DNA of 64,000 nt from Streptomyces sp. NBC_00775 (lineage in GTDB: Bacteria; Actinomycetota; Actinomycetes; Streptomycetales; Streptomycetaceae), in contig NZ_CP108938.1 of NCBI RefSeq assembly GCF_036347135.1, positions 186,001 to 250,000 of the forward strand, read 5' to 3'. Shown here in pieces: positions 27,567 through 38,506 of this stretch. The translations under genes and the position numbers were made by a program. Position 1 is the first letter of the stretch; every line of letters starts with the position of its first letter. A model generated the notes under the pieces. That model saw nothing but the letters and a program-made list of their open reading frames with translations, did not search any database and was not told the origin of the DNA.

Positions 27567-27899
27567 GGCGCCAGCCTTCCGTGAGTCGGTCTCACGCGTG
27601 CAGACCGGCGCGGCGCGGGAAACTCATCGGTGCGCGATCTGAGCTCGCATGTAGTCCTCGTGCTCGGTGGCTCAGCCGCAGACTCATTGTTCCGCCGAGG
27701 AAATGGCATCGACCTGAGACTGATCTTGGGTGACATCGCGGTGAGACAACAGAGAACCAGCAGGTCACAGAAGATCGACATGTCATCGGCGGCGAGACCC
27801 TACAGGCGGCGGCCATGGCCAGGCCTAGGCTCTGCCAGTCGTTGCGGACCACGTACGGGATCTTGAGACCACGAGCAGCCCATGGCAGGCTCATGCCGC
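27567..27899. other. Intergenic stretch without recognised gene
   Basis: Divergent control region between the reductase gene and the DUF664 gene, 333 bp. No coding frame with known similarity was seen. Confidence 0.4.
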
Positions 27900-28484
27900 A
27901 TGATCGATGAATTCGCGAAAGACAACCTGCACGGGAGACTGCGGCGGGGCCGCAAGGCGCTGCTCTGGAAACTCGACGGCTTGTCCGAATACGACGCCCG
28001 CCGACCTTTGACAGTAACCGGGACCAACCTCCTCGGCCTGGTCAAACACGTGGCCACCGTCGAGGCCAGGTACTTCGGTGAGGTCTTCGACCGCCCTTCC
28101 CCGGAACCGCTGCCCCGGTGGCAGGACTACGACGGCAGCGATCTGTGGGCGACCGAGGACGAGACCCGCGATCAGATCACCGGGTTCTACCGGCGCACGT
28201 GGGAACACTCGGACACGACGATCAACGAGCTTCCCCTCGACGCCCCCGGCCACGTGCCGTGGTGGCCGGAGCCTTATCCCAACACGAACCTGTTCGCCGT
28301 CATGGTCCATGTCCTCGGCGAGTCCAACCGGCATGCCGGGCACGCCGATATCCTGCGCGAGGGCCTCGACGGCCGGACCGGGGTGCGCCCCGAATACGAG
28401 AAGCAGATCGACGAGGAAGCCCGTGCAGCCTACTGCGCGAAGATCGAGCAGGCCGCCAGGTCGGCCGCACCAATCAAGGCTTAG
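27900..28484 (+). CDS. DUF664 (DinB-like, mycothiol-dependent) enzyme, paralogue 1
   Basis: Four-helix-bundle protein of 194 residues from ATG 27900 ('MIDEFAKDNLHGRLRRGRKA'; a start six codons upstream is possible). Metal-ligand histidines are placed as in the DinB superfamily: 'LLGLVKHVATVEARYFG' (first His) and 'GESNRHAGHADILREGLDG' (HxxHAD pair). Actinobacterial members use mycothiol in detoxification or act as S-transferases. About 50% identical to the paralogue at 46289-46888. Confidence 0.85.
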   Translation: MIDEFAKDNLHGRLRRGRKALLWKLDGLSEYDARRPLTVTGTNLLGLVKHVATVEARYFGEVFDRPSPEPLPRWQDYDGSDLWATEDETRDQITGFYRRTWEHSDTTINELPLDAPGHVPWWPEPYPNTNLFAVMVHVLGESNRHAGHADILREGLDGRTGVRPEYEKQIDEEARAAYCAKIEQAARSAAPIKA

Positions 28485-28494
28485 ATGTTGCGGG

Positions 28495-29115
28495 TCAGGA
28501 CGTTGGTGACGTGAGTTGTTGGCAGATCAGATGGTGAGCAAGTTGCGCCGTCGCGAGCAGGTCCTCGCGAGATGTGTCGCCGTTGGATCGCACTGACAAT
28601 CCGTGCCAGACGCATTGGACGAGCCCGGTCAGGACCGCTGCGTTGGTGCCGGCGGCTAGTTCCCCTTCTTGGATCGCTCGTTCGATGCGTGCGAGGAGGG
28701 CCTGCTCGTTCGAGCTGTGCAGTTCGGCGACGTAGGCGCTGGTGTCGAGCGTGCTCGTGCTGTCGCTCATCACGGCACTGCTGATGAGACAGCCGGGGTG
28801 TGTGTCGCTTGGCTGGGTGAACTCGTGCACCGAGTCGGCGAGGATGCGTTTGATCACGGTCAGGATGTCGTTCTCGGCGACCGCCTGCTGATAGATCTCG
28901 CGGTACCGCTCGGCGTAGGTCCGAACCGCTTCCTCGAACAGTCCAGCCTTGCTGCCGAAGGCGGCGTAGAGGCTAGAGGTGGACAGACCGAGGGCCGCGG
29001 TCAGGGCGCGGGTCGAAGTGCCGGAGTAGCCGCGTCGCCAGAAGAGGCGAGCTGCATCAAGGACCACGCGGTCACGGTCAAAGGCTCGTGGTCGCCCACG
29101 GTTTCGTCCAGTCAC
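28495..29115 (-). CDS. TetR-family repressor of the hydrolase divergon
   Basis: Read from GTG 29115 ('VTGRNRGRPRAFDRDRVVLD') the protein has a TetR HTH ('STRALTAALGLSTSSLYAAF') and a C-terminal domain like TetR_C proteins of the AcrR/YxaF type ('HPGCLISSAVMSDSTSTL'). An ATG at 29142 is in frame but lies inside the palindromic operator. A TATAAT box (reverse strand, 29127-29122) ends 6 nt before GTG 29115, which fits a leaderless mRNA, so the GTG is preferred. Divergent from the alpha/beta hydrolase at 29152. Confidence 0.85.
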   Translation of the reverse strand: MTGRNRGRPRAFDRDRVVLDAARLFWRRGYSGTSTRALTAALGLSTSSLYAAFGSKAGLFEEAVRTYAERYREIYQQAVAENDILTVIKRILADSVHEFTQPSDTHPGCLISSAVMSDSTSTLDTSAYVAELHSSNEQALLARIERAIQEGELAAGTNAAVLTGLVQCVWHGLSVRSNGDTSREDLLATAQLAHHLICQQLTSPTS

Positions 29116-29127
29116 GCTTGCATTATA

Positions 29128-29166
29128 GATCGTTTGCTCCATAATAAATTTATGGAGCAAACGATC
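29128..29166. promoter_or_regulatory. Perfect 39-bp palindromic operator
   Basis: GATCGTTTGCTCCAT-AATAAATTT-ATGGAGCAAACGATC: 15-bp arms without a mismatch, 9-bp AT-only centre. It spans the region between the divergent tetR and hydrolase genes and contains an ATG of each, so both frames start with the same 'MEQTI' codons. It is almost certainly the TetR binding site controlling both genes. Confidence 0.9.
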
Positions 29167-29949
29167 CAGAAGAGGCTGCCGGTCGGCGGGGACAGTTGGG
29201 TGACGGTCGATGTGTACGGGGAGCCGGACGCTCCGGGCCTCGTCGTCGTCCCCGGCGTGATGAGCGACGCGCACACGTGGCGCCACGTTGCGGGCTCCGT
29301 CGACGCCTGGCCCTCGGTGGTAGTCGTAAACCGCCGGGGCCGCGCCCCCTCGGGGGCGCTGACCAACTCGTACTCGCTGCGGACAGAGATCGAGGACCTC
29401 GGCGTGGTCCTTGACGAGTTCGACAGCGCGCGGACGCTCTTCGGCTGGAGCTACGGCGGCTTGATCACCTTGCTGGCCGCCAACGAGCGCCCGATTCCCC
29501 AGGTGATCGCCTACGAGCCGGTGATGCGACCATTCGGACGTCATGCACTGCCGGACCTAAAGGCCGCAGAGGGGACGGCGGACTGGGATCGCTGCGTCGA
29601 GATCGTCAATCGGCAGATCTCCGGCTTCTCCGCAGCACATATCGACGACCTTCGGGCCGATCCCCACAGTTGGGCGACACTGCGTCGATTGAGCGGACCG
29701 CTGTACGCCGAACTCGGCGCCCTCAACGCGGAGCCACCTCCGGATCTGATGGCGCAGCAGGCAGAGCAAGCAGACCTGATCATCGGCCAGCGCAATCGCG
29801 GAACGGCCCCCTACGGAACGTCGTTCGATCACGTGCGGCAGCACGTCGCGCACGCCGAAGTCCACGAACTCCCTGGCCAGGGCCACCTGGCCCACATTCA
29901 GGCGCCGGCAGAGCTGGGCCACCTGCTCAACAACCTCGCCGCCATCTGA
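29152..29949 (+). CDS. Alpha/beta-hydrolase
   Basis: Protein of 265 residues with nucleophile elbow 'TLFGWSYGGLITLLA' (Ser), acid in the 'AEVHELPGQGHLAHI' neighbourhood and catalytic His in GQGHLAH. The oxyanion-side motif 'VVVPGVMSDAHTWRHVAG' is near the N-terminus. Family roles include esterase, haloperoxidase-like or lactonase reactions. It is regulated by the divergent TetR through the 39-bp palindrome. The ATG at 29152 lies in the right arm of the operator, so an internal start cannot be excluded. Its stop overlaps the start of an IS481 transposase relic by one base. Confidence 0.85.
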   Translation: MEQTIQKRLPVGGDSWVTVDVYGEPDAPGLVVVPGVMSDAHTWRHVAGSVDAWPSVVVVNRRGRAPSGALTNSYSLRTEIEDLGVVLDEFDSARTLFGWSYGGLITLLAANERPIPQVIAYEPVMRPFGRHALPDLKAAEGTADWDRCVEIVNRQISGFSAAHIDDLRADPHSWATLRRLSGPLYAELGALNAEPPPDLMAQQAEQADLIIGQRNRGTAPYGTSFDHVRQHVAHAEVHELPGQGHLAHIQAPAELGHLLNNLAAI

Positions 29950-30884
29950 TGGGCACCCACGCCAACGCACCGCTCTCCGTTGAGGGCCGCAGGCGACTGG
30001 TCGAGCGATGCCAGTCACGTCCGATCGCCCACGTTGCTGCGGAGATGGGCATCTCCAGGGCATGCGCCTCCAAGTGGGTCAACCGGTACCGCCGTCATGG
30101 CGAGCTCGGCCTGCACGACCGGTCCTCCACACCGCACCGCCACACCGGGCGAGGTAGTGGAGCGGATCGAGCAGATGCGCCGAAACCACAAGTGGTCCGC
30201 AGGACGAATCGCCTTCGAACTCAGCCAAACCGTTCACGCCGTGAGCCGTCGCACCATCACACCACTCGGAAACCACGCACAATCACCGCTCGCCGGCCGG
30301 GACACATGGTCCACATCGACGTGAAGAAGGTCGGACGGATACCTGACGGCGGCGGATGGCGAGCCCACGGCCGAAACAGCGACCGCTCCCGGGCAGTCAG
30401 CCGGAACAAGAAGAAGACCGGCCGTGGAGAGTACGTGTACCTACACTCCGCGGTCGACGGGCACACCCGCCTCGCCTACACGGAACCTTTGCCGGATGAG
30501 AAAGCCTCGACGGCGATAGCATTCCTGCACCGAGCCAGGGCGTGGTTTGCTGCACACGGCATCACCCGCATCGAACGGCTCGTCACCGACAATGGTGCCT
30601 GCTACCGCGCCGACGCGTTCACCCGCGCCCTACTTGGCTCACGGCACCAACGGATCCGGCCGTACACGCCCCGGCACAACGGGAAAGTGGAACGGTACAA
30701 CCGGATCCTGGCAGAAGAGTTCCTGTACGCACGCACCTGGACCTCCGAAACCCAGCGCGTCCAAGCGCTGGCGGTGTGGAACATCCACTACAACTACCAC
30801 CGACCCCACACCGCCCTCGGCGGACAACCACCCGCAGCAACACTCAGGCAGACCGTCACCAACGTCATGGCCTCATACACTTAG
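29949..30884 (+). pseudogene. IS481-family transposase, frameshifted with internal deletion
   Basis: N-terminal HTH 'IAHVAAEMGISRACASKWVN' in one frame, 'VVERIEQMRRNHKWSAGRIA' in a second, then back to the first for the DDE part. That part includes 'GHMVHIDVKKVGRIPDGGGW' (first Asp), 'IERLVTDNGACYRADAF' (second Asp) and 'HNGKVERYNRILAEEFLY' (Glu), ending with 'YNYHRPHTALGGQPP'. About 20 codons between the HTH and 'RPGHMVH' are missing. Catalytic residues survive but the gene is broken. Confidence 0.8.
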
Positions 30885-30893
30885 AGGCCTCTA

Positions 30894-31749
30894 AATCACC
30901 CCAGGCCAAGACGCCACGATCAACCGACTTTCGACGACACCGGCCAGCCGCCCAGCACATGACGCGACGACAATCCGACAGCTTCAAAGCGACAGAACAG
31001 TCCTGCCCTCAACAGCACGCTGCTCCCTCCGACACGCCGACGGGAGGACACCCGAGGCCGTGATATGTAGGCGTTTTTGTCAAGTGGGCAGGAGCGTATG
31101 GGCTCGTCGGTGCGGGCGTGGACATCCAGACCGACCGAAGTACGCTCGGAGAACATCCGGTGCCTCCCGGTAATTGCGGCACTACCCGCCACCGTGTTCA
31201 CCGGTGGGCAACCCGTGTCAACTTCCCCTCGGGGCATCGGCCTTCGGCGCGGCAACCGTCCTCAGACACACCTCAGAACGGCCGCTTCATACGGTCTACA
31301 AGGGGATCAGGCCGCGAACCCGACGTTGGTCACATACTCGTACTCGCCCCACTGAGAGCCCAAGTCGACCACCACATCATTGACCCAGGCATCATCGAGC
31401 GCTTCGTCGTCGTCCTCGACCCAGGCCTGCACAATGCGGTCCCAGTGACGGACATTGAGCGTGCGGTACTCGATCACCCGCTGACGCGGCCTCGGAACCC
31501 GGGACTGGTTCAGCGGATGGAACTCCACACGTGTGCCACGGCCCTCACGATTGAGACGCGCAAGCAAGTACCGGGCCACATTGTGGCGCCGCACAGTACG
31601 GTACGCGGCCTCGATCCTGTCGAGGTTCTCCCCCGACGGACTCCGCCTGCCATCCAGCCACGCCCTGACCGTGCGATCCGTGACGGTCAGACCCGCATCC
31701 CGGGCAGCAGCGCGGGCGTGATCGCTGCGCGTGAGGTAGTGCAACCGGG
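30894..31749. repeat. Dispersed repeat copy B (uninterrupted)
   Basis: Matches copy A, which is split into 3617-4046, 6268-6630 and 11051-11265. This copy keeps the empty IS630 site (TA at 31183-31184) and the single GCCACGGCCCT at 31536-31546. It includes most of the HTH gene 31307-31882. Confidence 0.88.
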
Positions 31750-31882
31750 CCAGCAGACCACGCCGCACCGTGACCGGAGTGGCGACAAAGCCGGCGAGTG
31801 CGTCGAGCCGACGGGCCACCGCCTCATGCCCTTTAAGGCCATGAGCCCCGTATTTCCCGAACTCGACGTTCCTCTCCGGCAC
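31307..31882 (-). CDS. HTH protein of the dispersed repeat (191 aa; possibly terminal-protein-like)
   Basis: GTG 31882 preceded by GAGGAGG. The N-terminal third is basic ('NVEFGKYGAHGLKGHEAVAR'), then a HTH ('AARDAGLTVTDRTVRAWLDG') with an RR(S/T)P wing and an Arg-rich helix ('IEAAYRTVRRHNVARYLLAR'). The C-terminal domain is acidic and aromatic ('AWVEDDDEALDDAWVNDVVV', 'GSQWGEYEYV'). Size and order (HTH, Arg-rich helix, acidic C-terminus) recall Tpg telomere terminal proteins of Streptomyces, but this is a weak structural resemblance. The intact copy is here; the second copy is split by IS21. Confidence 0.6.
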   Translation of the reverse strand: MPERNVEFGKYGAHGLKGHEAVARRLDALAGFVATPVTVRRGLLARLHYLTRSDHARAAARDAGLTVTDRTVRAWLDGRRSPSGENLDRIEAAYRTVRRHNVARYLLARLNREGRGTRVEFHPLNQSRVPRPRQRVIEYRTLNVRHWDRIVQAWVEDDDEALDDAWVNDVVVDLGSQWGEYEYVTNVGFAA

Positions 31883-32593
31883 TCTGCCTCCTCAGCCTGC
31901 ACGTCACGTCATTGACGGGCCTTCAAACTCGCATACCACAGAACAAATCAAGACTACCGGAATTCGGGATACCACAAGAACAGCAACCCTAACTCCGAGA
32001 GGGCGAGGAAGCAGCAGAACCTCACCGGCCACGGCAACCGATGCCACACCTCCGGGGAAACGACACAACCGCCCGCTCAGCCCGCGCAATCCGGCCCAGC
32101 AGCCCCTTCGACGGTGCCGCACCGGAAGCAAGCCGCAACCCCCACGGCGGAACGGTGACCATGCGCGGCACTCCCCCGGTCCCGCGGGTCAGCGAGGGCA
32201 CCGAGTCGCGCGAGCGCCTCGAAGACGCCCTCGGCGCCGGCGCACCGATCTCCGTCATCGGACCCGTTGCCGCCACTGCGCCCTCTCCAACCTGCCGGCT
32301 GTGACCGAGCGTCGCTGTGCGGGCAGTCGGCCACGACGTCTGGTCACATGTCCGGCAGAAGAAGCCAGACTTCGGAGAAGGCGAGGCCGTGCTCGTGGGT
32401 CACCAGCCGGAACCAGCTGTGGTGGCTGTTGCTCGCCGCCGACTGTCCGCTGGGCCCGGGGAGTTCGTGGGCCGGGGGGCACGTGCCGTGCGGGCCAATG
32501 CCCCATGGATGTACGCCTTCGCCCTCCTTCACTTCCTTCAGCACCTCTGGAAGCATTTGGGCCGACCTGGCCGCCGGACAAGGGGAGTCCGTC
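31883..32593. other. 711-bp stretch without recognised gene
   Basis: Several short frames are open on both strands but none shows a family motif or a good ribosome binding site. A reverse-strand stretch ending near 32344 ('HHSWFRLVTHEHGLAFSEVW') might be the end of a lost gene. The last bases hold the ribosome binding site of the lipoprotein gene. Confidence 0.4.
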
Positions 32594-33367
32594 ATGAAAT
32601 CCGGTCTCGGGCTCATTCCGGTCCTGCTGTCCGCAGTACTCGTCAGCGGGTGCAGCAGCACCAGCGGCCCGGGCGAAGCAAGCGGCTCGGGTAGGTCATC
32701 CGGGACTCCGACGACCACGGCATCGGCACGGATCCCGGGCTGCGCACCGGCGTGCCTCTCAGGGGGTTCGGATCCCGGAAGCCTGTCGGCGGGCCCGTAC
32801 CGGACGGCACACTTCTTCAACGGGCAGCTGACGGTGACATTCACAGGCCAGTGGGAGAGCCATGAGGACCAGCCCGTCGAGTTCTCCGTGGCACCGGAGG
32901 GCAACTGGGATACCCACCGGGTCCTGTTCTGGTCCGACATCATCCCGGTGGGCAAGGACCGGAAACGTGCCGCCGGAGTGCCCAGCACCGCAACAGGGCT
33001 TCTGGCCTGGCTCAGGAGCCGCCCCAACCTACAGGTCTCCGAACCTCGCAGCGGCACGATCGGCACCGGCGCGCTCCCGGCGAAGGTGGTCGACATCGCG
33101 ATCTCCGGCAAGGCGGTGAACGAAGCCTCCGACTGCCCGGCGCGGGCCTGCGCGGACTTCCTGACCTGGCCGAATTCCGGCGACAACATCTACGGCATCG
33201 CCGAGCCGGCGGTGCTGCGGCTGTACCTGTCCGACGTCAAGTACGGAAGCAGAAGCCATCTGTTCGCCATCGGGATCGAAGGCCAGGACCAGACCGACCT
33301 CAAAGCCTTCCTGCCCGACGCGGAGGAGCTCATCGCCAGCGCCAACGCACCGATCAACCCAGCCTGA
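32594..33367 (+). CDS. Hypothetical lipoprotein (257 aa)
   Basis: ATG 32594 (upstream AAGGGGAG) starts a lipoprotein signal 'MKSGLGLIPVLLSAVLVSGC' with lipobox VSGC (Cys about 20) and a Ser/Gly/Thr linker. The mature domain of about 200 residues has four cysteines ('GCAPACLSGG', 'DCPARACADF') and beta-rich segments ('FFNGQLTVTFTGQWESHE', 'AVLRLYLSDVKYGSRSHLF'). It is anchored outside the membrane. The fold was not recognised. Confidence 0.75.
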   Translation: MKSGLGLIPVLLSAVLVSGCSSTSGPGEASGSGRSSGTPTTTASARIPGCAPACLSGGSDPGSLSAGPYRTAHFFNGQLTVTFTGQWESHEDQPVEFSVAPEGNWDTHRVLFWSDIIPVGKDRKRAAGVPSTATGLLAWLRSRPNLQVSEPRSGTIGTGALPAKVVDIAISGKAVNEASDCPARACADFLTWPNSGDNIYGIAEPAVLRLYLSDVKYGSRSHLFAIGIEGQDQTDLKAFLPDAEELIASANAPINPA

Positions 33368-33654
33368 GCAGCTACGTCGCGAGTTTGCCGGCCAACTGGT
33401 AGGCCTGCGGTACCCGTTGAGCCTCTCGGGGCTGGGGCGCTCGTGCCGGTCGTGGGCGTGATCGGTAGTAGGTGATCGTCCGTCAACGCTGGACCTCGGC
33501 GTTCGTCAGCACGAGGAGAGCCCGCAGGAGCGTGGTCGCGTGGCGGGCGTTCATGCGGATTTTGGTGAGGATCCGCCCCCTGCTTCCCGAGTGAGGCAGG
33601 GGGCCGAGCCGTCTCCGCCGTCAGGCGAGCGGCGGAAGCTGCGCCCTGGACGGC

Positions 33655-33945
33655 CTGGAGGTCGATCCCGACGCGGCGCGTGGTGCCGATGGCGGCCATG
33701 CCGGCCTGGACGACCTGGACGACCTGGTTGTAGTTCATCGCGAAGTCCTCGCGCGGCAGTTCCACGGTGGCCCGGAACGCGGCCCGTGGGCCGCCCCACG
33801 GGTCGGGACCGGTGCCGAGGTAGGCCAGGTCCAGGTCAACGACCCGGGCCTTGTTTGTTTCCTGACCGCCGACGCCGGCGCGGAGGCCGACGGTCCGGCG
33901 CGCACGCCACGGGTGGGTGGCGTTGCTGCCGGGCCGTCAGTCACT
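33655..33945 (-). pseudogene. YceI-like protein, C-terminal fragment
   Basis: Reverse reading 'VVDLDLAYLGTGPDPWGGPR' continues into 'AAFRATVELPREDFAMNYNQ' and 'AGMAAIGTTRRVGIDLQAVQ'. This is the actinobacterial YceI (lipocalin-like, isoprenoid-binding) C-terminal half, with a frame change and a small VVQ duplication. The N-terminal half is absent. The region 33368-33654 next to it shows nothing else. Confidence 0.6.
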
Positions 33946-33954
33946 CACGCGGTC

Positions 33955-35739
33955 TCACTTCCCGTGCAAGCCCCTGCGGCGACGTCCGCGGAGCACCAGC
34001 AAGCCGCCGGCAGCGATGACCAGCAGGCCACCGAAGGCGCTGTACGTGACAGCGTTGCTCGCCCCGGTGGAAGCCAGGTCGCCGGACGCGCTGCTCGGGG
34101 TCGCCTGGCCGACGGGTGCGCCGATCCCCCCCTGCGCACGGGTGCCGATCGTGCCGGAGGCGGTGACAACCGGCACGGCGGCGGTCGGCGTGGCGGCGGG
34201 CGTCGGCTTGTCAGTGCCGGCGGTCCCCGACGCGGGCTTCAGCTGAAGAGTCGTGATCGAGTACGGCGGCAGCGTCTGTGCGACCGCCGTGCCCCGCTTC
34301 GCCGTCGTCAGGGCAGTGTCTCCCTTGGCGTACGAAACGGTCGTGACCGCCCCTGCGGCCGGGGTGTATCCGGCGTACGAGAGCGACACCGGCGCCGCGT
34401 TCCGCGGGCTCTTGTTGATCAGCATGACGTTCAGACCGCCGGTGCTGTTCCGCACCGCGTGCACAGTGACCGACGAGTTGCCCGAGGACGACTTGACCAT
34501 GGTGTCGCCAGGCTTCGCCAGTGCGGTCAGCGAGCGGATGCCCCAGTAGGTGGGGAAGGTTGTGTCGCGCGGCGGTTGGCACTTCCCCCCGGCGCAGGTG
34601 CCGGCGGAGAGAATGCCCCCGTCCTGGTAGTCGGTCTGGCCGTTGACGGTGGTGGGTGCCTGGTCCGTGCCGTTGTGCAGGTTCCACCAGTCCACGTGGG
34701 TGGCGCCTTGCTCGAACCAGGTCATGTAGGTGTCCGGCGCAAACAGGGCTGCGGCCTGGCTGGTCAAGGAGGGCGAGCCGACGCCGTCGGTCTCGGTGAC
34801 CGCGATCTCCACCGAAGCGGCGCGCGAGCCCGCGTAGGTGGCGATCAGCGAGCGCAGCGTGGACCTGACACCGGCGATCCGGGAGGGGGTGTTCAGCAGG
34901 TCGGCCGTGGTGGTGCCGCCCGGATACCAGTGGACGATGACGAAGTCGATCGACTTCGCCGCGATGGAGAGCACCGTGTGGTTCCAGTCGGCGCTGTCAC
35001 CGGGGGCCTTCTCCGTATCCGGCCAGCCGCCGGGGGTGGTGAGCACCGCTCCGATCTTCACCTTCGGGTCCACGGCCTTCATCGCCTTCGAGTAGGCGAT
35101 CAGGTTCTTCGCGTACGCCGTCGGGCTCTTGTCGGCGTGGTTGTCAGTTTCCCAGCCCTTGCCGTCGCCGTAGTGCCCGTTGCCGTAGACCTCGTTGCCG
35201 ATTTCCCAGTACTTCACGCCGTAGCCCTTGTCGACGTTGGCGTACTTGACCCAGTCGGCGGCCTCCTGGGGGGTGCCGGAACCGTAGTTCGCGGTCAGGA
35301 TCGGCTGGGCGCCGACCTTCTTCGCGGTGGCCATGAAGTGGTCGAAGTCGGTGTTGGAGGGGATCCAGCCGGTGCCGTCGCCGGAGGTGTGGGTCTTCCA
35401 GTGGTAGTCGTCCGCGCCGGAGCCGCCGGGATAGCGCAGCTGCCGAACTCCCGCGGCCTTCATCAGCGATGTCACCTTGGCGTCCCCCATGTGCTCGTCG
35501 CCGAAGCCCGTGTTGAGGCCGACACCACTGCTGGGCACCGTGCCCAAGGAGGTACCGGCATCCACACGGATGCGGACGGTCGGCGCGGCGCCCGCGCTGG
35601 GCGCCAGGGCGCCGACGCCGACCGAGGCGGCGAGCACCGCCACCGCCCCCGCGACAAAGCGGCGGCGCATCCGGCTACGGCGGGGCGTGCGACCCCGAGG
35701 CATCGGCTGCTCGGCGGATCTCGGGTTGTCTGGTGACAC
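33955..35739 (-). CDS. Secreted clan-A glycoside hydrolase with LAXTG sorting signal
   Basis: Surface enzyme of 594 residues. GTG 35739 (GGAG six bases upstream) is chosen; ATG 35703 also works. Tat/Sec signal 'RRFVAGAVAVLAASVGVGAL' is cut after 'PSAGA'. The TIM-barrel domain has the acid/base 'VKYWEIGNEVYGNGHYG' and the nucleophile strand 'VEIAVTETDGVGSPS', as in alpha-L-arabinofuranosidase-like (GH51/GH39-type) enzymes, and a beta-sandwich follows. The C-terminus has a Thr/Pro/Ala linker and a class E sortase signal 'LASTGASNAVTYSAFGG', a hydrophobic helix and a basic tail, so the enzyme is wall-attached. Together with the GH62 gene upstream it fits arabinoxylan breakdown. Confidence 0.85.
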   Translation of the reverse strand: MSPDNPRSAEQPMPRGRTPRRSRMRRRFVAGAVAVLAASVGVGALAPSAGAAPTVRIRVDAGTSLGTVPSSGVGLNTGFGDEHMGDAKVTSLMKAAGVRQLRYPGGSGADDYHWKTHTSGDGTGWIPSNTDFDHFMATAKKVGAQPILTANYGSGTPQEAADWVKYANVDKGYGVKYWEIGNEVYGNGHYGDGKGWETDNHADKSPTAYAKNLIAYSKAMKAVDPKVKIGAVLTTPGGWPDTEKAPGDSADWNHTVLSIAAKSIDFVIVHWYPGGTTTADLLNTPSRIAGVRSTLRSLIATYAGSRAASVEIAVTETDGVGSPSLTSQAAALFAPDTYMTWFEQGATHVDWWNLHNGTDQAPTTVNGQTDYQDGGILSAGTCAGGKCQPPRDTTFPTYWGIRSLTALAKPGDTMVKSSSGNSSVTVHAVRNSTGGLNVMLINKSPRNAAPVSLSYAGYTPAAGAVTTVSYAKGDTALTTAKRGTAVAQTLPPYSITTLQLKPASGTAGTDKPTPAATPTAAVPVVTASGTIGTRAQGGIGAPVGQATPSSASGDLASTGASNAVTYSAFGGLLVIAAGGLLVLRGRRRRGLHGK

Positions 35740-36372
35740 GTGGGGCTCCGATCGGGTGTTGACACAGAGGGCGTAGCGCCGCTGACCACGGCTCGCCCTC
35801 GTCGGTACACCCCTAAGTGGCCACTCAGAGCGGAAAGGTTGCCATCTCAATCATTTTTCGCCGAGACGCGGTCGCACCGTCTCACCGGACCCGGTGCCCC
35901 TGTGACCTGGTGCCCCGGTGACACGCCCCGGCTCCCTTTCGACCTCGACGGCGCGAACCATCACATGTCCGACCGCACACCGCCCCGCGGTGGCCGAGCG
36001 GCTGAAGCCGCACAGGAAGCACAGGAAAAGACAGACGGCGGCCGCCGCCACCGCGACGTCATCGACTTGATCCACCAGGCCGACCAGCCGGGCACCAGCG
36101 GCGTTCGGCCACGACTTCCTCGAATGCGGGATCGTCATCGAATCCTGCCGGACTGCGCACGGATGTCAGGTACGGATCAGTGCACGCTTGCCCGTTACGC
36201 CGCCATGCGCCCGCGGGGGAAAACCACGAAAGGGAGGAACCCCGACCGACGCGCGGCTGGGGTTCCTCACGGTGGTGAGTATCGGTCAGCAGGTGGAGTT
36301 GCCCACGCCGTAAACCGCTCGCCTACGCGTCGGCGGACCGCACCACATCGCGATCACCGTGGATCAGGCGGG
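35740..36372. other. 633-bp intergenic region between the two glycosidase genes
   Basis: Contains the GH62 terminator (36234-36268) and presumably the promoter of the downstream glycosidase. No gene was recognised; short frames such as the forward 'HQADQPGTSGVRPRLPRM' show no family signal. Confidence 0.4.
36234..36268 (-). terminator. Factor-independent terminator of the GH62 gene
   Basis: Perfect 10-bp stem GAGGAACCCC / GGGGTTCCTC with a 15-base loop, about 105 bp after the GH62 stop codon. As often in Streptomyces, there is no clear U tract. Confidence 0.65.
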
Positions 36373-38001
<1,629 letters not shown>

Positions 38002-38061
38002 CTACAAGTCCCGTGGTTGTACGGGTCTTTGGCGTGAGGGGCAGGTAGCGGTGCGGGCGCG

Positions 38062-38230
38062 GGCTTGGTGATCATTACGGACCCCGACCAGACCGCTCAC
38101 CTGAGCCTCTGGTTCGGCTCGGTGCCCGACCCGCGCTCGCGGCGGGGCCGGTGGCACTTACTGACGCCGGTCCGGTCGACGTGTGCCTGCGGCGGTCGTC
38201 TGCGGTGCGGGGAGCGTGGAGAGCTCGCCG
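38062..38230 (+). pseudogene. ISAs1-like transposase N-terminal remnant
   Basis: Forward reading 'HLSLWFGSVPDPRSRRGRWH' followed, across frames, by cysteine/alanine-rich residues ('VCACAAV..GA.SVE.L') fits the N-terminal H-repeat/ISAs1-like transposase start ('L..VPDPR.RRG..H.L'). Frameshifted and short. Confidence 0.45.
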
Positions 38231-38286
38231 AGCGGGGTGCGAGTGACGGGCGAGCAGTCCTGCTCATTCCGCACCGTAGCGACGCG

Positions 38287-38506
38287 CGATGAGGGCGCGC
38301 TGCCCGGCGACTACCGCAAGATCCTGGCGATCGTGCGGGAGCCCGACGGCCCGGTGCAGGTTAGGGCGGTCGGCGAGCGGCTGGGCCTGGACGCCTCGGT
38401 GCGCGGCAAGCTGGAGCCGCTGCGGGCGAAGATGACCAAGCTCGCCGACCGTGGCTGGCTGCACAAGCGTCCCGACGGCAGGTTCACCGCACGCGCGCAG
38501 GCGTAG
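38287..38506 (+). pseudogene. Winged-helix end of the coiled-coil/wHTH family (family copy 3)
   Basis: Reads 'LPGDYRKILAIVREPDGPVQ', 'VRAVGERLGLDASVRGKLEP' and 'KMTKLADRGWLHKRPDGRFT', a complete winged HTH. Its coiled-coil N-terminus is replaced by a transposase scrap. It ends 22 bp from the left end of the Tn554-like element. Confidence 0.55.

Noticed and set aside
29122..29142. tetR start at ATG 29142
   Set aside because: It lies inside the operator palindrome and upstream of the TATAAT box; GTG 29115 is a better start, though this cannot be settled from sequence alone.
28495..29544. Long TetR reading frame starting at 29544
   Set aside because: The extra N-terminal ~140 codons are antisense to the hydrolase gene; the TetR fold starts at about 29115.
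33913..35736. 607-codon forward open frame with Gly/Arg/Val-rich product
   Set aside because: Antisense shadow of the secreted glycoside hydrolase on the reverse strand; no ribosome binding site or domain.
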